Shown: positions 37,737 to 47,128, counted from the stretch's first letter. The stretch is 64,000 nt of DNA from JAAZNO01 sp964508025 (GCA_964508025.1 CAZDSF010000006.1:1-64000); one strand, 5' to 3'. Translations and numbers: made by a program. The notes: a model not told the origin generated them from the sequence alone.

Positions 37737-40700
37737 TTACAGCGCCCACCACAAACGTCCGGGCGCCGGCGCTCCAGCGGTGCTCTGGATGAGCGGGCGC
37801 AACAGCATCCGCCAGCGATAGACGCGCGCGGTGAGCTCGTAGGCGGGCAGCACGCCCGGCCCACAGGCTTCGGAGCCGACGCCCGCCTGCGCCGCGTCGA
37901 GGTTGAGCGTGATCTCCTCGCGGCGGGGCAGCTCGAAGGTGTGCGCGGCGGCGGCGAGGTCGTGCGCGGTGAGGTGCTGCGCGCTGACGTTGAGCAGCGG
38001 GGCGGGTGCGCCATCGGCAAACGGATGGACGGTCGCCAGCAGGCCGGCGCCAGCAGCGTTGGTGAGCGCGACCCACCGGACATCGGTCTTGTTGCCGTGC
38101 TCTTGCGGGTGGATGTAGGGGATGTATTCCGCGTCCACGGTGCTGTGATACCGTCCCAGCCGCGCGCCGGTCTTGCGATCGGGGTAGCTTTCATGGGGGC
38201 CGCGGCCCAGCCAGGTGTACTGCTCGTAGCCGCCGGGGACGGTGAGGCGCAGGCCCACGCGCGGCAGCGGAGGCAGCCCCTCGGCGAGCGTCACGGTCTG
38301 CTCCACGAGCATGTCGCCGTTGCCCAGCACCAGGATCTCCGCGAGGCCCGCAGCTACGGGCGCCCCTTCGGGCGGCGCGAGCTCCGTTTCGATGCGGATG
38401 CGGATCACCTGCGGGGCGAGCTTTTCCACGCGCAGGTCTCTGGCGCGCTGCTCCAGCCGATCCAGCCCGGCGGCGCTCCACAGGCCCGCCATGCGCTTGA
38501 GGTCGTTATCCGTGGGGGCGCGCCAGAGGTTGAGCAGCAGGCCGCTCGCAACCGGGCGCTTGTGGTGCGTCCAGGTGCGCAGCGCGCCGGAGGCGCGGTC
38601 GAAGACGAGCATGGCATTGGCGTTGTAGACCATGATGCTGCCGGCGGAATCCTCGAATGCGACTTGCGGCAGGCTCTCGACCGATTGGGCGCTTACGGGC
38701 GCGTGGAAAGGCAGAGGGAATTGCTCCCAGGCAATCTCGTGCCCGGCTTGCGCCCAGGCGGTGTTGCGGGCCAGAATGGCGCGCACGGTGAGCCACACTT
38801 CGGCGCCGGGTTTGGGCGTGAAAGGTTTGAGCGGGATCGTGATCTCTCGTGCGCCGCCGGCAGGAATTTCGAGCGGGGGCAGCACGCCGGATTGTATGAT
38901 CTCGCCATCGGCTTCTACAGCCCAGATGAAGTGGAGGTCATCGGCGGCGGTGAAGGCGCGCCGGTTGTGGATGCGCAGCACACCCGCCGCCGCGTTCACC
39001 GCCTCGAAAGCGATGGGGGCGTAGACGCGCTTCACCTCCCACAGCGAGGGATGCGGCTCGCGGTCGGGATCTACGACGCCGTTGAGGCAGAACGCGCCGT
39101 CGTTGGGTTCGTCGCCAAAGTCGCCGCCGTAGGCAAACCAGGGTTCGCCCGTCTCCGTGACCTGGCGGAGACCCTGATCCACCCAATCCCAGATGAAGCC
39201 GCCCTGCAGGCGGGGATAGCGCGCGATGGCGTCCCAATATTCGCGCAAGCCGCCGGGACTGTTGCCCATGGCGTGAGCGTACTCGCACATCACGATGGGG
39301 CGCGTCTCCGTGGCGTCTTGGGCCATGGCGATGATTTGGTCAACTGAAGGATACATCGGCGCGAGCAGATCCACTTCGGGGGCGTTATCCGCCGGGTGAT
39401 AGTGTACCAGCCGTGTGGGATCGTGCGCGTGGATCCAATTTGCGGCGGCGATGAAGTTGGGGCCGTAGCCCGATTCGTTCCCCAGCGACCAGATAAGGAT
39501 GCTGGGATGGTTTTTGTCGCGGGCGACCATGCGCGTCACCCGTTCCATGAACGCGGTTTCCCATTCGGGGTCGCGCGCCAGCCGATCCCATACGCCGTGC
39601 GATTCGATGTTGGCTTCGTCAATCAGGTAGATGCCCAGCTCGTCGCAGAGCTCGTACCAGCGGGGATGGTTGGGGTAGTGCGAGGTGCGCACGGCGTTGA
39701 TGTTGTGCCGCTTCATCAGGTGCAGGTCCTGGAGCATCGAGTCTTCGGTGATGGTGTGCCCGGTGTCGGGGTCGTGCTCGTGGCGGTTGACGCCGCGAAA
39801 GACCACAGGGCGCCCGTTGACGCAGATCTGGCCGTCAATGACCTCGACTTTGCGGAAGCCGACACGGCTGCGCTCGACTTGCGTCACCTGCCCGGCGGCG
39901 TCTTTGAGCGTGATGAGTAGGGTGTAGAGATAGGGCGTCTCATCGGACCACTTGGCGGGGTTGGCGACGGGCGTTTCGAGCGTCACGGCGGCTTCGGCGC
40001 CGGCCGCTGCGGCGAAGGGGGCTTCGGCGTTGGCAATGACCTGCTCGGCTGCATCGAGCAGGGTGAGGGCGATGCTGCCGCTTGTGGCTTGGGCGCTGTG
40101 GCTCTGGATCAGTGTCTCGACGCGCAGCACGGCGTCGCGGTAGGCGGCGTCGAGGAGCGTCTGCACGGTGTAGTCCCACAGGTGGGTGGGGGGCGCGGCC
40201 CAGAGCGTCACATCGCGGAAGATGCCACTCAAGCGCCAGAAATCCTGATCCTCCAGATAGCTGCCGTCCGACCAGCGATAGACGGCGACGGCGAGGACGT
40301 TTTCGCCGGGTTGGAGCCGGGCGGTGATGTCGAATTCGGCGGGCAGGCGGCTATCCTGGCTGTAGCCCAGCGGCGCGCCGTTGAGCCACACGTGAAAGGC
40401 CGAGTCCACGCCTTCGAAGCGCAGGAAGATGCGCTGGCCCTCCCAGGCTTGGGGAACGGCGAAGCGCAGGCGGTAGCAGCCGGTGGGGTTATCCTCACGG
40501 GGCACGGTGAGGGGGCGCGCGTAGGCTTCGGGGGGCGCCTGGAGTTCCAGCATGGAGCGGCGCCAGTCGAAGCTTTCATACATGCGCACCATCGCCGCCA
40601 TGAGTTCGGGATCAACGGGGAAGGGGTACTGCACGTTGGTGTAGATGGGGCGGTCATAGCCCTGAAGCTGCCAGTTGCCCGGCACGGCGATGGCATCCCA

Positions 40701-40919
40701 GGCTGCGTCATCGAAATCAGGAGCCGCGAAGCCCTCGGGAACTGCCAGGGGATTGGGGAACAGCGCCAAACGCCAGCGGCCATTGAGTACCAGCGTTGCC
40801 GGAGCGACGCCTTCGATAGCGGCGCGCTCGGAGGTAAAGGGGTTCAAGGGGACATGGGCCGGCGCTTTGTTGCGCCCGACGATGCGCGGGTCGTTCCAAT
40901 CGTACAGGATTGGGTTCAT
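37737..40919 (-). CDS. lacZ: Beta-galactosidase, GH2 (LacZ type)
   Basis: A 1060-residue, full-length GH2 enzyme without a signal peptide. Domain order is the LacZ one: jelly-roll sugar-binding domain (about 40-230, GNWQLQGYDRPIYTNVQYPF), Ig-like domain, TIM barrel (about 345-640), Ig-like domain and the C-terminal Bgal small-chain domain (about 770-1045, WTHHKRPVASGLLLNLWRAPTDND). The acid/base Glu482 lies in WSLGNESGYG and the nucleophile Glu546 in VMCEYAHAMGNS. The ATG at 40919 has GAGAGG upstream. It sits immediately upstream of xylB and probably shares its transcript, extending the plant-polysaccharide theme of this window. Confidence 0.96.
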   Translation of the reverse strand: MNPILYDWNDPRIVGRNKAPAHVPLNPFTSERAAIEGVAPATLVLNGRWRLALFPNPLAVPEGFAAPDFDDAAWDAIAVPGNWQLQGYDRPIYTNVQYPFPVDPELMAAMVRMYESFDWRRSMLELQAPPEAYARPLTVPREDNPTGCYRLRFAVPQAWEGQRIFLRFEGVDSAFHVWLNGAPLGYSQDSRLPAEFDITARLQPGENVLAVAVYRWSDGSYLEDQDFWRLSGIFRDVTLWAAPPTHLWDYTVQTLLDAAYRDAVLRVETLIQSHSAQATSGSIALTLLDAAEQVIANAEAPFAAAAGAEAAVTLETPVANPAKWSDETPYLYTLLITLKDAAGQVTQVERSRVGFRKVEVIDGQICVNGRPVVFRGVNRHEHDPDTGHTITEDSMLQDLHLMKRHNINAVRTSHYPNHPRWYELCDELGIYLIDEANIESHGVWDRLARDPEWETAFMERVTRMVARDKNHPSILIWSLGNESGYGPNFIAAANWIHAHDPTRLVHYHPADNAPEVDLLAPMYPSVDQIIAMAQDATETRPIVMCEYAHAMGNSPGGLREYWDAIARYPRLQGGFIWDWVDQGLRQVTETGEPWFAYGGDFGDEPNDGAFCLNGVVDPDREPHPSLWEVKRVYAPIAFEAVNAAAGVLRIHNRRAFTAADDLHFIWAVEADGEIIQSGVLPPLEIPAGGAREITIPLKPFTPKPGAEVWLTVRAILARNTAWAQAGHEIAWEQFPLPFHAPVSAQSVESLPQVAFEDSAGSIMVYNANAMLVFDRASGALRTWTHHKRPVASGLLLNLWRAPTDNDLKRMAGLWSAAGLDRLEQRARDLRVEKLAPQVIRIRIETELAPPEGAPVAAGLAEILVLGNGDMLVEQTVTLAEGLPPLPRVGLRLTVPGGYEQYTWLGRGPHESYPDRKTGARLGRYHSTVDAEYIPYIHPQEHGNKTDVRWVALTNAAGAGLLATVHPFADGAPAPLLNVSAQHLTAHDLAAAAHTFELPRREEITLNLDAAQAGVGSEACGPGVLPAYELTARVYRWRMLLRPLIQSTAGAPAPGRLWWAL

Positions 40920-41062
40920 GGTGTCGCCTCTCGCAATGGGATTGTTGGCGCGACGCCTGAGCGGGCGTCGCGCTTCAACTGCTTACTATGCCCGCGATTG
41001 TGGAAAAGTCAACCCGGCGGCGTAGGGAGCGCGCAGCGTTTGGCGCCATGCGTGGGGGAAAA

Positions 41063-41093
41063 GTATCGAGGGCGGCAGCGCCGCCCTCGATAC
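41063..41093 (-). terminator. Rho-independent terminator of the lipoprotein gene
   Basis: A perfect 14-bp stem GTATCGAGGGCGGC (41063-41076) / GCCGCCCTCGATAC (41080-41093) with a 3-base loop is followed on the minus strand by TTTTCCCCC. It lies 22 bases after the lipoprotein stop codon. Confidence 0.88.
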
Positions 41094-41114
41094 CCCTGAC
41101 CATTGCGAGGCTGA

Positions 41115-41948
41115 TCAGGGGGTTGCGGCGCCATAGTCGAGTTTGAACCGGTAGCCCCAGGTTTCAGCGTCGGTTGCTTCCTCGAGGTCTGGTCGAAAAC
41201 CGCTGAGTTCGAGAATCGAAGGGTAGGTTCCTGATTCAAAATGACGCGCCTGGATTGGAAAAGCGAGTTCTAAATTCTGCTTTTGGTTAGGGGCGAGGCG
41301 GCGTTGGCTTATGGAGGCGCAATCTAATGTGATCGTCGTTTGGCCCACATACAGGGCGGCGCAGGGATCCTCTGCCGACGCTCCCCAGATCACGGGTTGT
41401 GATGTGGCATTTTCCAGGGTGATGAGAAAGACACTTCCCGACACATGCTGTAATAGCAACCCCGGCGCTGCCGTGACGCCGGCGTGGATTTGGGGTTGGT
41501 TTCTGATTTCCAGCGCGTCAAGCAGTCCACCAGCATACCGCCATTGACCTTCCTGATACCAGAGCACATCGCTGGTTTCGTACACTTCCGGGGCCTGTCC
41601 GGTTTGGGTAACGGTCACATTGACAATCACACGGGTTTCATTGTGGCTGAGACTGTTGCGAATGGTGTAGTCGGTCAGCCGCCAACCACGTTCATCCATA
41701 CTTGCCCACATCTGCTCGGCATCCATGGGGGTGGGGTTACGGGCGTGTTGGGCGAGTAACGCTGCTGCGGCGGCATAATCGCGTGTTTGCAACGCTGTGT
41801 AATATTGGTGCAGCACCTGCTCTGCGGGATGTGCCTCTGGCGTAGGGCTGGGCCTGATCATCGTACAGCTGACGAGCAGCAAGCTCAATGCCACAAGGCA
41901 GTGTAGTTTCCTCTTCGTACTTATATCGCGATATCGAGTAGACTTCAT
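41115..41948 (-). CDS. Lipoprotein with NTF2/DUF4878-like domain
   Basis: A 277-residue exported protein. The N-terminus is basic and hydrophobic, ending in the lipobox LLLVSC (Cys about residue 28). Residues about 40-150 (VLHQYYTALQTRDYAAAAALL ... YETSDVLWYQEGQWRYA) resemble NTF2-like DUF4878 domains, a common extracellular fold of unclear function; the C-terminal half is beta-rich and unrecognised (FLITLENATSQPVIWGASAED). The ATG at 41948 follows AGGAGG and overlaps the stop of a possible 52-residue ORF (ATGA). Confidence 0.8.
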   Translation of the reverse strand: MKSTRYRDISTKRKLHCLVALSLLLVSCTMIRPSPTPEAHPAEQVLHQYYTALQTRDYAAAAALLAQHARNPTPMDAEQMWASMDERGWRLTDYTIRNSLSHNETRVIVNVTVTQTGQAPEVYETSDVLWYQEGQWRYAGGLLDALEIRNQPQIHAGVTAAPGLLLQHVSGSVFLITLENATSQPVIWGASAEDPCAALYVGQTTITLDCASISQRRLAPNQKQNLELAFPIQARHFESGTYPSILELSGFRPDLEEATDAETWGYRFKLDYGAATP

Positions 41949-42103
41949 AGTTTGCCTCCTATAAACCTTTGGGTTGACTCTTCTGGGGAGGGACTGTAGT
42001 TGGATTTCCTGAACAGTGTGGATGATGACCAGAGGATTTTGTGGCACGTAATTGTCAATATTTTTATCTTCACAGGTCTGCTCTTCTCACTCAAGTGTTT
42101 CAT
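41945..42103 (-). CDS. Possible 52-residue leader protein ahead of the lipoprotein
   Basis: An ORF with GGAGG six bases before its ATG (MKHLSEKSRPVKIKILTI ...) ends in a TGA overlapping the lipoprotein ATG. Basic and Ser-rich, no known family, with lower GC than neighbours. Its SD and coupling favour translation, but sequence character is weak; it may only be a leader. Confidence 0.35.
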   Translation of the reverse strand: MKHLSEKSRPVKIKILTITCHKILWSSSTLFRKSNYSPSPEESTQRFIGGKL

Positions 42104-42169
42104 AGTCCACCTCCGTATTGCGTATATGGAATGGTCATACACCGACTTTCTGGTGATACTTCCATCCTA

Positions 42170-42901
42170 TCACAATGCGGATGATCTTGTCAATCCTGGA
42201 AATCCACCATTTTTTCCTGGTGGATTTCCACCAGCGGGACTGTCGCGCTCGACCAGCCGATGTTTCCAGAGCCAGACGGCGACCTCGAGGCGCGTGGCGA
42301 GGCCCAATTTGCGGAGGATGTTGCTCACGTGGGTCTCCACGGTGTGCTCACGGATCTCTAGCGCCTCAGCGATCTGGGGGTTGCCTTCGCCAGCAGCGAT
42401 TCGCTGCGCGACCGCCTGCTCACGTTGGGTGAGGCTTCTCCAGCGCGAGCCTACGTTCCGGTCCCAGGCTGCCGCGCGGGCCGCTTGCTCCTCGGTGAAA
42501 AGGGTCTCACCCCGAGCTGCGCGACGGATCGCTTCGACGAGTTGCTGGGGCGTGTGTTCTTTGGTGAGGTAGCCTGCCGCCCCCGCCTCGATGGCCTGCG
42601 CCAGGTAGACTTCCCAGTCATGGGCGGTGAAAATCAGCACCAGCGTTGCAGGATAATGGGCGCCTACCCACTGGGTGATTGCGAGAGGCGCCGCGTTGGG
42701 CATGATGAGGTCAAGCAGCAGCATGTCTGGACACAGTGCGGTCACCTGCTGCTCGATGGCGGCGCCGTCCTCGACGATTCCCACCACTTCGATATCCGGC
42801 GCGGCTGCCAGGATGGCGCAGAGACTCTGATGCGTGGCAGGATGTTTCTCCGCGATCAGGACGCGGATCGGCGGAAGTCCATTTGTCGGCTCGTCTTTCA
42901 T
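42170..42901 (-). CDS. NarL/LuxR-family response regulator
   Basis: A 243-residue regulator. The receiver domain (about 12-130) has the phospho-acceptor Asp in MLLLDLIMP (about residue 60) and the conserved Lys in GYLTKEHTP (about 115); note that the first acidic pair is reduced (LIAEKHPAT). The C-terminal LuxR-type helix-turn-helix spans about 160-225 (LTQREQAVAQRIAAGEGNPQIAEAL...HTVETHVSNILRKL). A 25-residue Gly/Pro-rich tail is encoded by a hairpin. CGGAG precedes the ATG. The histidine kinase is not adjacent; the kinase at 44944-46815 is the nearest candidate. Confidence 0.92.
   Translation of the reverse strand: MKDEPTNGLPPIRVLIAEKHPATHQSLCAILAAAPDIEVVGIVEDGAAIEQQVTALCPDMLLLDLIMPNAAPLAITQWVGAHYPATLVLIFTAHDWEVYLAQAIEAGAAGYLTKEHTPQQLVEAIRRAARGETLFTEEQAARAAAWDRNVGSRWRSLTQREQAVAQRIAAGEGNPQIAEALEIREHTVETHVSNILRKLGLATRLEVAVWLWKHRLVERDSPAGGNPPGKNGGFPGLTRSSAL
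42198..42229 (-). repeat. Hairpin encoding the C-terminal tail of the response regulator
   Basis: A perfect 12-bp inverted repeat GGAAATCCACCA (42198-42209) / TGGTGGATTTCC (42218-42229) lies within the last codons of the LuxR gene and encodes a GGNPPGKNGGFPG tail. Terminator-like shape, but no T run follows. Confidence 0.7.
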
Positions 42902-43163
42902 TTCTTACTCCGTGTCCATGGGTAGGATGTTGCAAAGGCGAGTCTCAAATTCTGTACCGATATTTTCACCATTTTAACAGATCTCGTCTATTTCTATAGT
43001 GATTTCTGTTACGGGGGCGTTTTGCTTTTCGTCGAACTCGCGGATAATGCTATCGTCATGGCGTTGCCGGAGGCGCGGGATTACTGAGCATACTCACTGT
43101 GCTCTCTGCGCCTCGGCGGCTAGAAGGGGTGTTTGCCTCAAAGCGCGTGTTCAGGAGCTGCAA

Positions 43164-43445
43164 ATGGCATCAGAATTCAATATTCACATCCCTTTTCTGG
43201 GCCGAGAGGGGGAAGGGCCGATTGTGGTCGAGTTCATCGAGGCGGTGCGTTACGTCAGCCTGACCTTGATTCCCACCACGCCCTACGCTCTGCAAGTCTT
43301 TCGGGAGACGGAGGAGAATGTGACCACCTACCGCGATATGCGCGTGATGGCGGAGTTCCGCGCTGACCGGGCGGACATCCATCGGATTGCCTTTGGTCAC
43401 GCGCTGCCGTTGATTGCCATCGAAGCGCTCGCCTTCGAGCGTTAG
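43164..43445 (+). CDS. Hypothetical 93-residue protein
   Basis: A small protein (MASEFNIHIPFLGREGEGP ...) that I do not recognise. It is soluble, beta-rich at the start and ends in a helix. AGGAG lies 7 bases before the ATG, codon use matches the genome and a strong bidirectional terminator follows. The frame is open upstream to 42999, but those codons are Cys/Ser/Arg-rich and not coding in character. It stands alone between a divergent response regulator and a convergent membrane protein. Confidence 0.72.
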   Translation: MASEFNIHIPFLGREGEGPIVVEFIEAVRYVSLTLIPTTPYALQVFRETEENVTTYRDMRVMAEFRADRADIHRIAFGHALPLIAIEALAFER

Positions 43446-43462
43446 CCATTCTGGGAAACGCG

Positions 43463-43495
43463 CGCCACGGGCGCAGCGTCGCTGCGCCCGTGGCG
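43463..43495. terminator. Bidirectional terminator, near-perfect palindrome
   Basis: CGCCACGGGCGCAGCG (43463-43478) and its exact complement (43480-43495) are separated by a single base. It lies between convergent genes ending at 43445 and 43520 and would fold into a 14-15-bp stem in either strand; T runs are weak. Confidence 0.75.
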
Positions 43496-43519
43496 TGTTA
43501 TGGCATCCGAATGAGAATG

Positions 43520-44191
43520 CTATGGCGCGTAGTTCAGCGCGGGGGCCATCCGCGCCTGGCGATAGGCTTGCCCGTAGAGATGCCCTATCACCGGGAAGTA
43601 GATTGCCATGGTGAAGATGATACCGATGCCGCAAGCCAGCGATCCCACCAGCGAGGCCAGCAACGACGCCACGATCGTGCCCACAAAAGCCATGAGCCAG
43701 GGCCCAATGGCGACTCTAAAGAGCCGCAAAATCTCTGAGAACTGGAAGGCGGCGCCAAAAGAGTCCTCCACCGCTACATGGGTATACACTGTCTGCATCA
43801 ACAGCCCCAGGAAGATGGCGTAGATGACGATTAGCCCGCCGCAGCACAGGGAGGAGATGAGTGCAAAACCCGCGATCGCGTCCTCTTCGATGTTGACCAT
43901 CGCGCCGGCAGCCGGGATGATGACCATAGGTAGGGCGAAAATCCAGGCGGGGAGGCTGTAGACGATGCCGGCAACTGTGACCTGAAACCCGCGTTTGAGA
44001 AAGGTCCCAAAGTCCATTTCCGGCAACTCCCTGTATTCATCCAACGCCACGCGCCGGCTCACTTCCAGCCCCCATCCCAGCAGATAGAACTGTCCCACAA
44101 CGGGGATCAGGCCGATCAAGGCATTGATGAGCACCTTCTTGAGCCAATCCGGGTCCTGAAATACAAACGTCAACGCCAAACCGATGTCCAT
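43520..44191 (-). CDS. DUF4013-family membrane protein
   Basis: A 223-residue multi-pass protein of the DUF4013 family: N-terminal signature FVFQDPDWLKKVLINALIGLIPVVGQFYLLGWGLEV, then about five hydrophobic spans and a C-terminal helix ending GHLYGQAYRQA. The function of the family is unknown. The ATG at 44191 follows GAAAGGAG. No partner gene is evident in the same direction; the next upstream gene is a nitroreductase separated by 90 bases. Confidence 0.85.
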   Translation of the reverse strand: MDIGLALTFVFQDPDWLKKVLINALIGLIPVVGQFYLLGWGLEVSRRVALDEYRELPEMDFGTFLKRGFQVTVAGIVYSLPAWIFALPMVIIPAAGAMVNIEEDAIAGFALISSLCCGGLIVIYAIFLGLLMQTVYTHVAVEDSFGAAFQFSEILRLFRVAIGPWLMAFVGTIVASLLASLVGSLACGIGIIFTMAIYFPVIGHLYGQAYRQARMAPALNYAP

Positions 44192-44281
44192 GATGACTCC
44201 TTTCTGAGGATGAGATAGTACGTCTTTATTGTAGCATCAAGCCGCAAAGCTGCCAACGCACCCTTTGCCTGGGCGCGCAAT

Positions 44282-44857
44282 TCAGGATTCGCCAATGATG
44301 AGTTCTCCTAGTGCGCGTTTGGGCACATGATGGATCCCTTGAGCGTCGCGCCAGTAGCGGATGTCGCCATCTTCGCCCACCGGATCAATGACCACGGTCT
44401 CTTTGGGGCGCCCCAACGCCAGCACGAGCAGGATTTCGAGGTGTTCCGGCAGTGCGAGCTCGGCGCGCAGCGTCTCGCGGTCAATGGCGCCGAGGATACA
44501 GCCGCCGAAGCCCGCTTCCACTGCGCCCAACAAGATGCTCTGCGCCGCGATGCCCGGATCTACGCCCGCGTTGGCGGAGATGCGCGTATCTCCCAGGATG
44601 ATGATATACGCTGCGGGGCGTTCACCTTCCACCGGGCCGCCCCATTCCGGGAGATAGCCCGCCCAACGCAAGCAGGGAAAGATGCGCGCGTTGCGTTCTG
44701 GCGTGGATGAGAGCACGAACTTGAGCGGCTGGCGGTTTGCCGCGGAGGCCGAAAGCCGCGCCAGCTCTACCCACGCTCGCAGGTGTTCCAGCGTGATCGG
44801 GACATTCTGATGGAAACGCCGATAACTACGGTTTTGTTGGATCAGACTCTTCAACAT
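44282..44857 (-). CDS. Nitroreductase-family FMN oxidoreductase
   Basis: A 191-residue flavoprotein with typical start SLIQQNRSYRRFHQNVPITLEHLRAWVELARLSASAANRQP (conserved RSxRxF and the SxxNxQP FMN loop), an intermediate 'DPGIAAQSILLGAVEAGFGGCILGAID' helix and the C-terminal VLALGRPKE segment. These enzymes reduce nitro groups, quinones, flavins or small electrophiles with NAD(P)H. Its size is on the small side of the family. The C-terminal 25 residues (DGDIRYWRDAQGIHHVPKR) match the subgroup often annotated as nitroreductase of uncertain substrate. Start as shown; SD is weak (GAGGTGAT). Confidence 0.9.
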   Translation of the reverse strand: MLKSLIQQNRSYRRFHQNVPITLEHLRAWVELARLSASAANRQPLKFVLSSTPERNARIFPCLRWAGYLPEWGGPVEGERPAAYIIILGDTRISANAGVDPGIAAQSILLGAVEAGFGGCILGAIDRETLRAELALPEHLEILLVLALGRPKETVVIDPVGEDGDIRYWRDAQGIHHVPKRALGELIIGES

Positions 44858-44943
44858 GGTATCACCTCTGTACGTTGAATGTGGAGCCTACCCGTCACTA
44901 ACCCAGATGGCCGCTGTGAAGCGATGCTCGCGGCGGCGCGGGG

Positions 44944-46815
44944 CTATAGGGTCGGCAACCAGACTGTGAATGTGGCCCCTTGACCGGCGGCGCTGACCAG
45001 CGTAATCTGTCCGCCGTGCAGATCTATGATCTCTTTACAGATGGAAAGCCCCAATCCCGTGCCCGCCGCCGAATTGTTCTGCGCCGCGTTGCCGCGATAG
45101 AAGCGTTCGAACAGGTGCGTTTGTTCTTCGGCGGTGATCCCAGGACCGGTATCTGAGACGCTGAAGACCACCCATCTGTGCCCGGTTTGCTCTCGTGTGC
45201 CGGTGCTCAACACTACAGTTCCACCCGGCGGCGTGTAGTTCATGGCATTGGTCAATAGATTGGTGGCTACTTGCTCGATCAGATTGGCGTCGGCGGAAAC
45301 TTCCGGCAAGTCTGTCGCCGTCTCTACGATCAGGTGCAGATTGTGTTCAGCGAAGAGCCGTTGCCGATCTGTGACCAGCGTTTCTAGCAGCGCGTTGAGA
45401 TTGAGCGGCTGGCGTTGGACTTTGACTTTCCGCAAATCCAGACGCGAAATGGTCAGAATGTTTTCGATGAGGACTTGCAGCCGTGAAGTTTCGCGGGAAA
45501 GGCTTTCCAGATAATGCCTGTGCTGCTCTGGACATTGCGCTTGCAGCAGTTCGAGAAAGACCCGAATGCTGGTCAATGGGGTGCGCAGCTCATGGCTCAC
45601 GTTAGAAATGAATTCCGATTTGGCTTCATTGGCGGCTTGGGCTTGTTTGAGCGCCTGGTTCAAGGCTTCGGTGCGTTGCGCCACCAGCGATTCCAATCTT
45701 TCGGTATATTTCCACAATTCGTGTTTGAGGTTGACGGCTTCAATCGCCTGTCCCGCGGCCGAGGCGGCGCTCTGGATCAGCTCCAGGTCGGCTTCGGTAT
45801 AGGCGCGCGGTTCCAACGCATCCAATCCCAGGGTGCTGAGCAACTGCCCGCGCACGATGATGGGAACCAATAGCAGGCTCACCGTGCCGCGGCGTTGGGC
45901 TTCGTCATGGCTCGGCGCAACGCGCGGATCTGTTTGTGCATCGGCGATATACAACGGTTGCTTGGTTGCCAGCAGCTGTTCGGCGGCTTCCTGGCGCATG
46001 GGGATGTGCGCCCCTAACGCGCTTGGACGTCCGGGCGTCAGGTATTCGGCCACCACTACGGCGACGTCGCGCTCTGGGCGTAACAATGTTGCCGCGGCCT
46101 GCGGCAGGTCGAACGCCTGCGCCAGAGCGGTGCATAGGATGCGCAGAATTTCCACGGGATCAGCCGAACTGACGGCGGCGCTGATGACGGTATTCAGGAC
46201 GATCAAATCCCGATTATGTCGGCGGAGCAGTTCTTCGGCGCGGCGGCGCTCGGTAATATCCCGCGCGATGACCAGGGCGCTCGTCATCACGCCATCCTGG
46301 ATGACCGGCGCGGAGTTCACTTCGATGGGGACGCGGTTTCTGTCTTTGTCGAAGAATTCGAGCTCGTAGCGAAAAATATCGCGAATTTCGGCGGCGCGCA
46401 TGGCGTCTCGTTCCCGTACCAGTTCGACATACTCCGGGCACACAAAATCAAAGAGCGATCTGCCGATGATTTCCTCGGCTGTGAAGCCCACAAAACGCAG
46501 GCCGGCGGGGTTGAGATAGAGGATCTCATCATCCCGTCCATGAAGCAGGATGATGTCTTGCGCCGTCTCTGCCAGCAGGCGGTAGCGCGCCTCGCTTTCG
46601 CGCAACGCTGCTTCGACGCGCCGCCGCTCGTTGATCTCAGCTGTCAGCGTGTGGGTGTGCCGGCGAACCTGGCGGCGCAGCACGAGATAGCCACCGACGA
46701 GCAACAACAGGCCCGCGATACTCAATCCCAGCAGCCACCGCGCCCATAGCGGCAGTAGCGGCGTGTGGAATGCAGTCGCCATTAGCAGCAACAGTTCAGA
46801 ATATTGCCGATTCAT
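44944..46815 (-). CDS. Membrane sensor histidine kinase (PAS-GAF-HisKA-HATPase)
   Basis: A 623-residue kinase. One transmembrane segment at about residues 18-46, a PAS domain at about 70-185 (RYRLLAETAQDIILLHG ... ALVIARDITERRRAE), a GAF domain at about 200-345 (RDLIVLNTVISAAVSS ... LLSTLGLDAL), the dimerisation/phosphoacceptor domain with His in FISNVSHELRTPLTSI (about 405), and the ATPase with N-box (EQVATNLLTNAMNYT), DTGPGI and GTGLGLSI. No receiver is fused. The ATG at 46815 follows AAGGAGG. The divergent gene at 47129 encodes a DNA-binding regulator and could be its output, though that protein lacks a receiver. Confidence 0.92.
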   Translation of the reverse strand: MNRQYSELLLLMATAFHTPLLPLWARWLLGLSIAGLLLLVGGYLVLRRQVRRHTHTLTAEINERRRVEAALRESEARYRLLAETAQDIILLHGRDDEILYLNPAGLRFVGFTAEEIIGRSLFDFVCPEYVELVRERDAMRAAEIRDIFRYELEFFDKDRNRVPIEVNSAPVIQDGVMTSALVIARDITERRRAEELLRRHNRDLIVLNTVISAAVSSADPVEILRILCTALAQAFDLPQAAATLLRPERDVAVVVAEYLTPGRPSALGAHIPMRQEAAEQLLATKQPLYIADAQTDPRVAPSHDEAQRRGTVSLLLVPIIVRGQLLSTLGLDALEPRAYTEADLELIQSAASAAGQAIEAVNLKHELWKYTERLESLVAQRTEALNQALKQAQAANEAKSEFISNVSHELRTPLTSIRVFLELLQAQCPEQHRHYLESLSRETSRLQVLIENILTISRLDLRKVKVQRQPLNLNALLETLVTDRQRLFAEHNLHLIVETATDLPEVSADANLIEQVATNLLTNAMNYTPPGGTVVLSTGTREQTGHRWVVFSVSDTGPGITAEEQTHLFERFYRGNAAQNNSAAGTGLGLSICKEIIDLHGGQITLVSAAGQGATFTVWLPTL

Positions 46816-47128
46816 AACCCTCCTTTTGCGTGCGACAAGCCGTGTTGCGCCTGGCGCCCGGGCCTCTGGGGTGTAGGGATGTTGTTCCGTCCTCCAACAT
46901 GCCTGAGATGGATGAGGCGGCGCTATGCGGTGCAGCGGCGCTTGCGAAAACGACCTGCCCTCGATTCCAGGGCTGACCCTATTGTACGTCAAAGCTGGTA
47001 TCTTGCACAATGTGATGTTTTGTCATCTGGGGAATGCGCTTGCATCTGAAAGCGGTTCATGGTATGCTTGTGACAACGATGTGACAGCCGTACCAGGATC
47101 GGCTTTCGCCCCTGGAAGGAGGGCGCAC
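46816..47128. other. Divergent intergenic region
   Basis: About 313 bases between the sensor kinase and the OmpR-type regulator. It contains a promoter for the regulator (47040-47068). No small gene or structured RNA is evident; the frame open through 46925-47128 reads as non-coding. Confidence 0.5.
47040..47068 (+). promoter_or_regulatory. Promoter of the OmpR-type regulator gene
   Basis: TTGCAT (47040-47045), a 17-base spacer and TATGCT (47063-47068) with TGG directly before it (extended -10). It lies about 55 bases upstream of the ATG at 47129. Confidence 0.65.
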
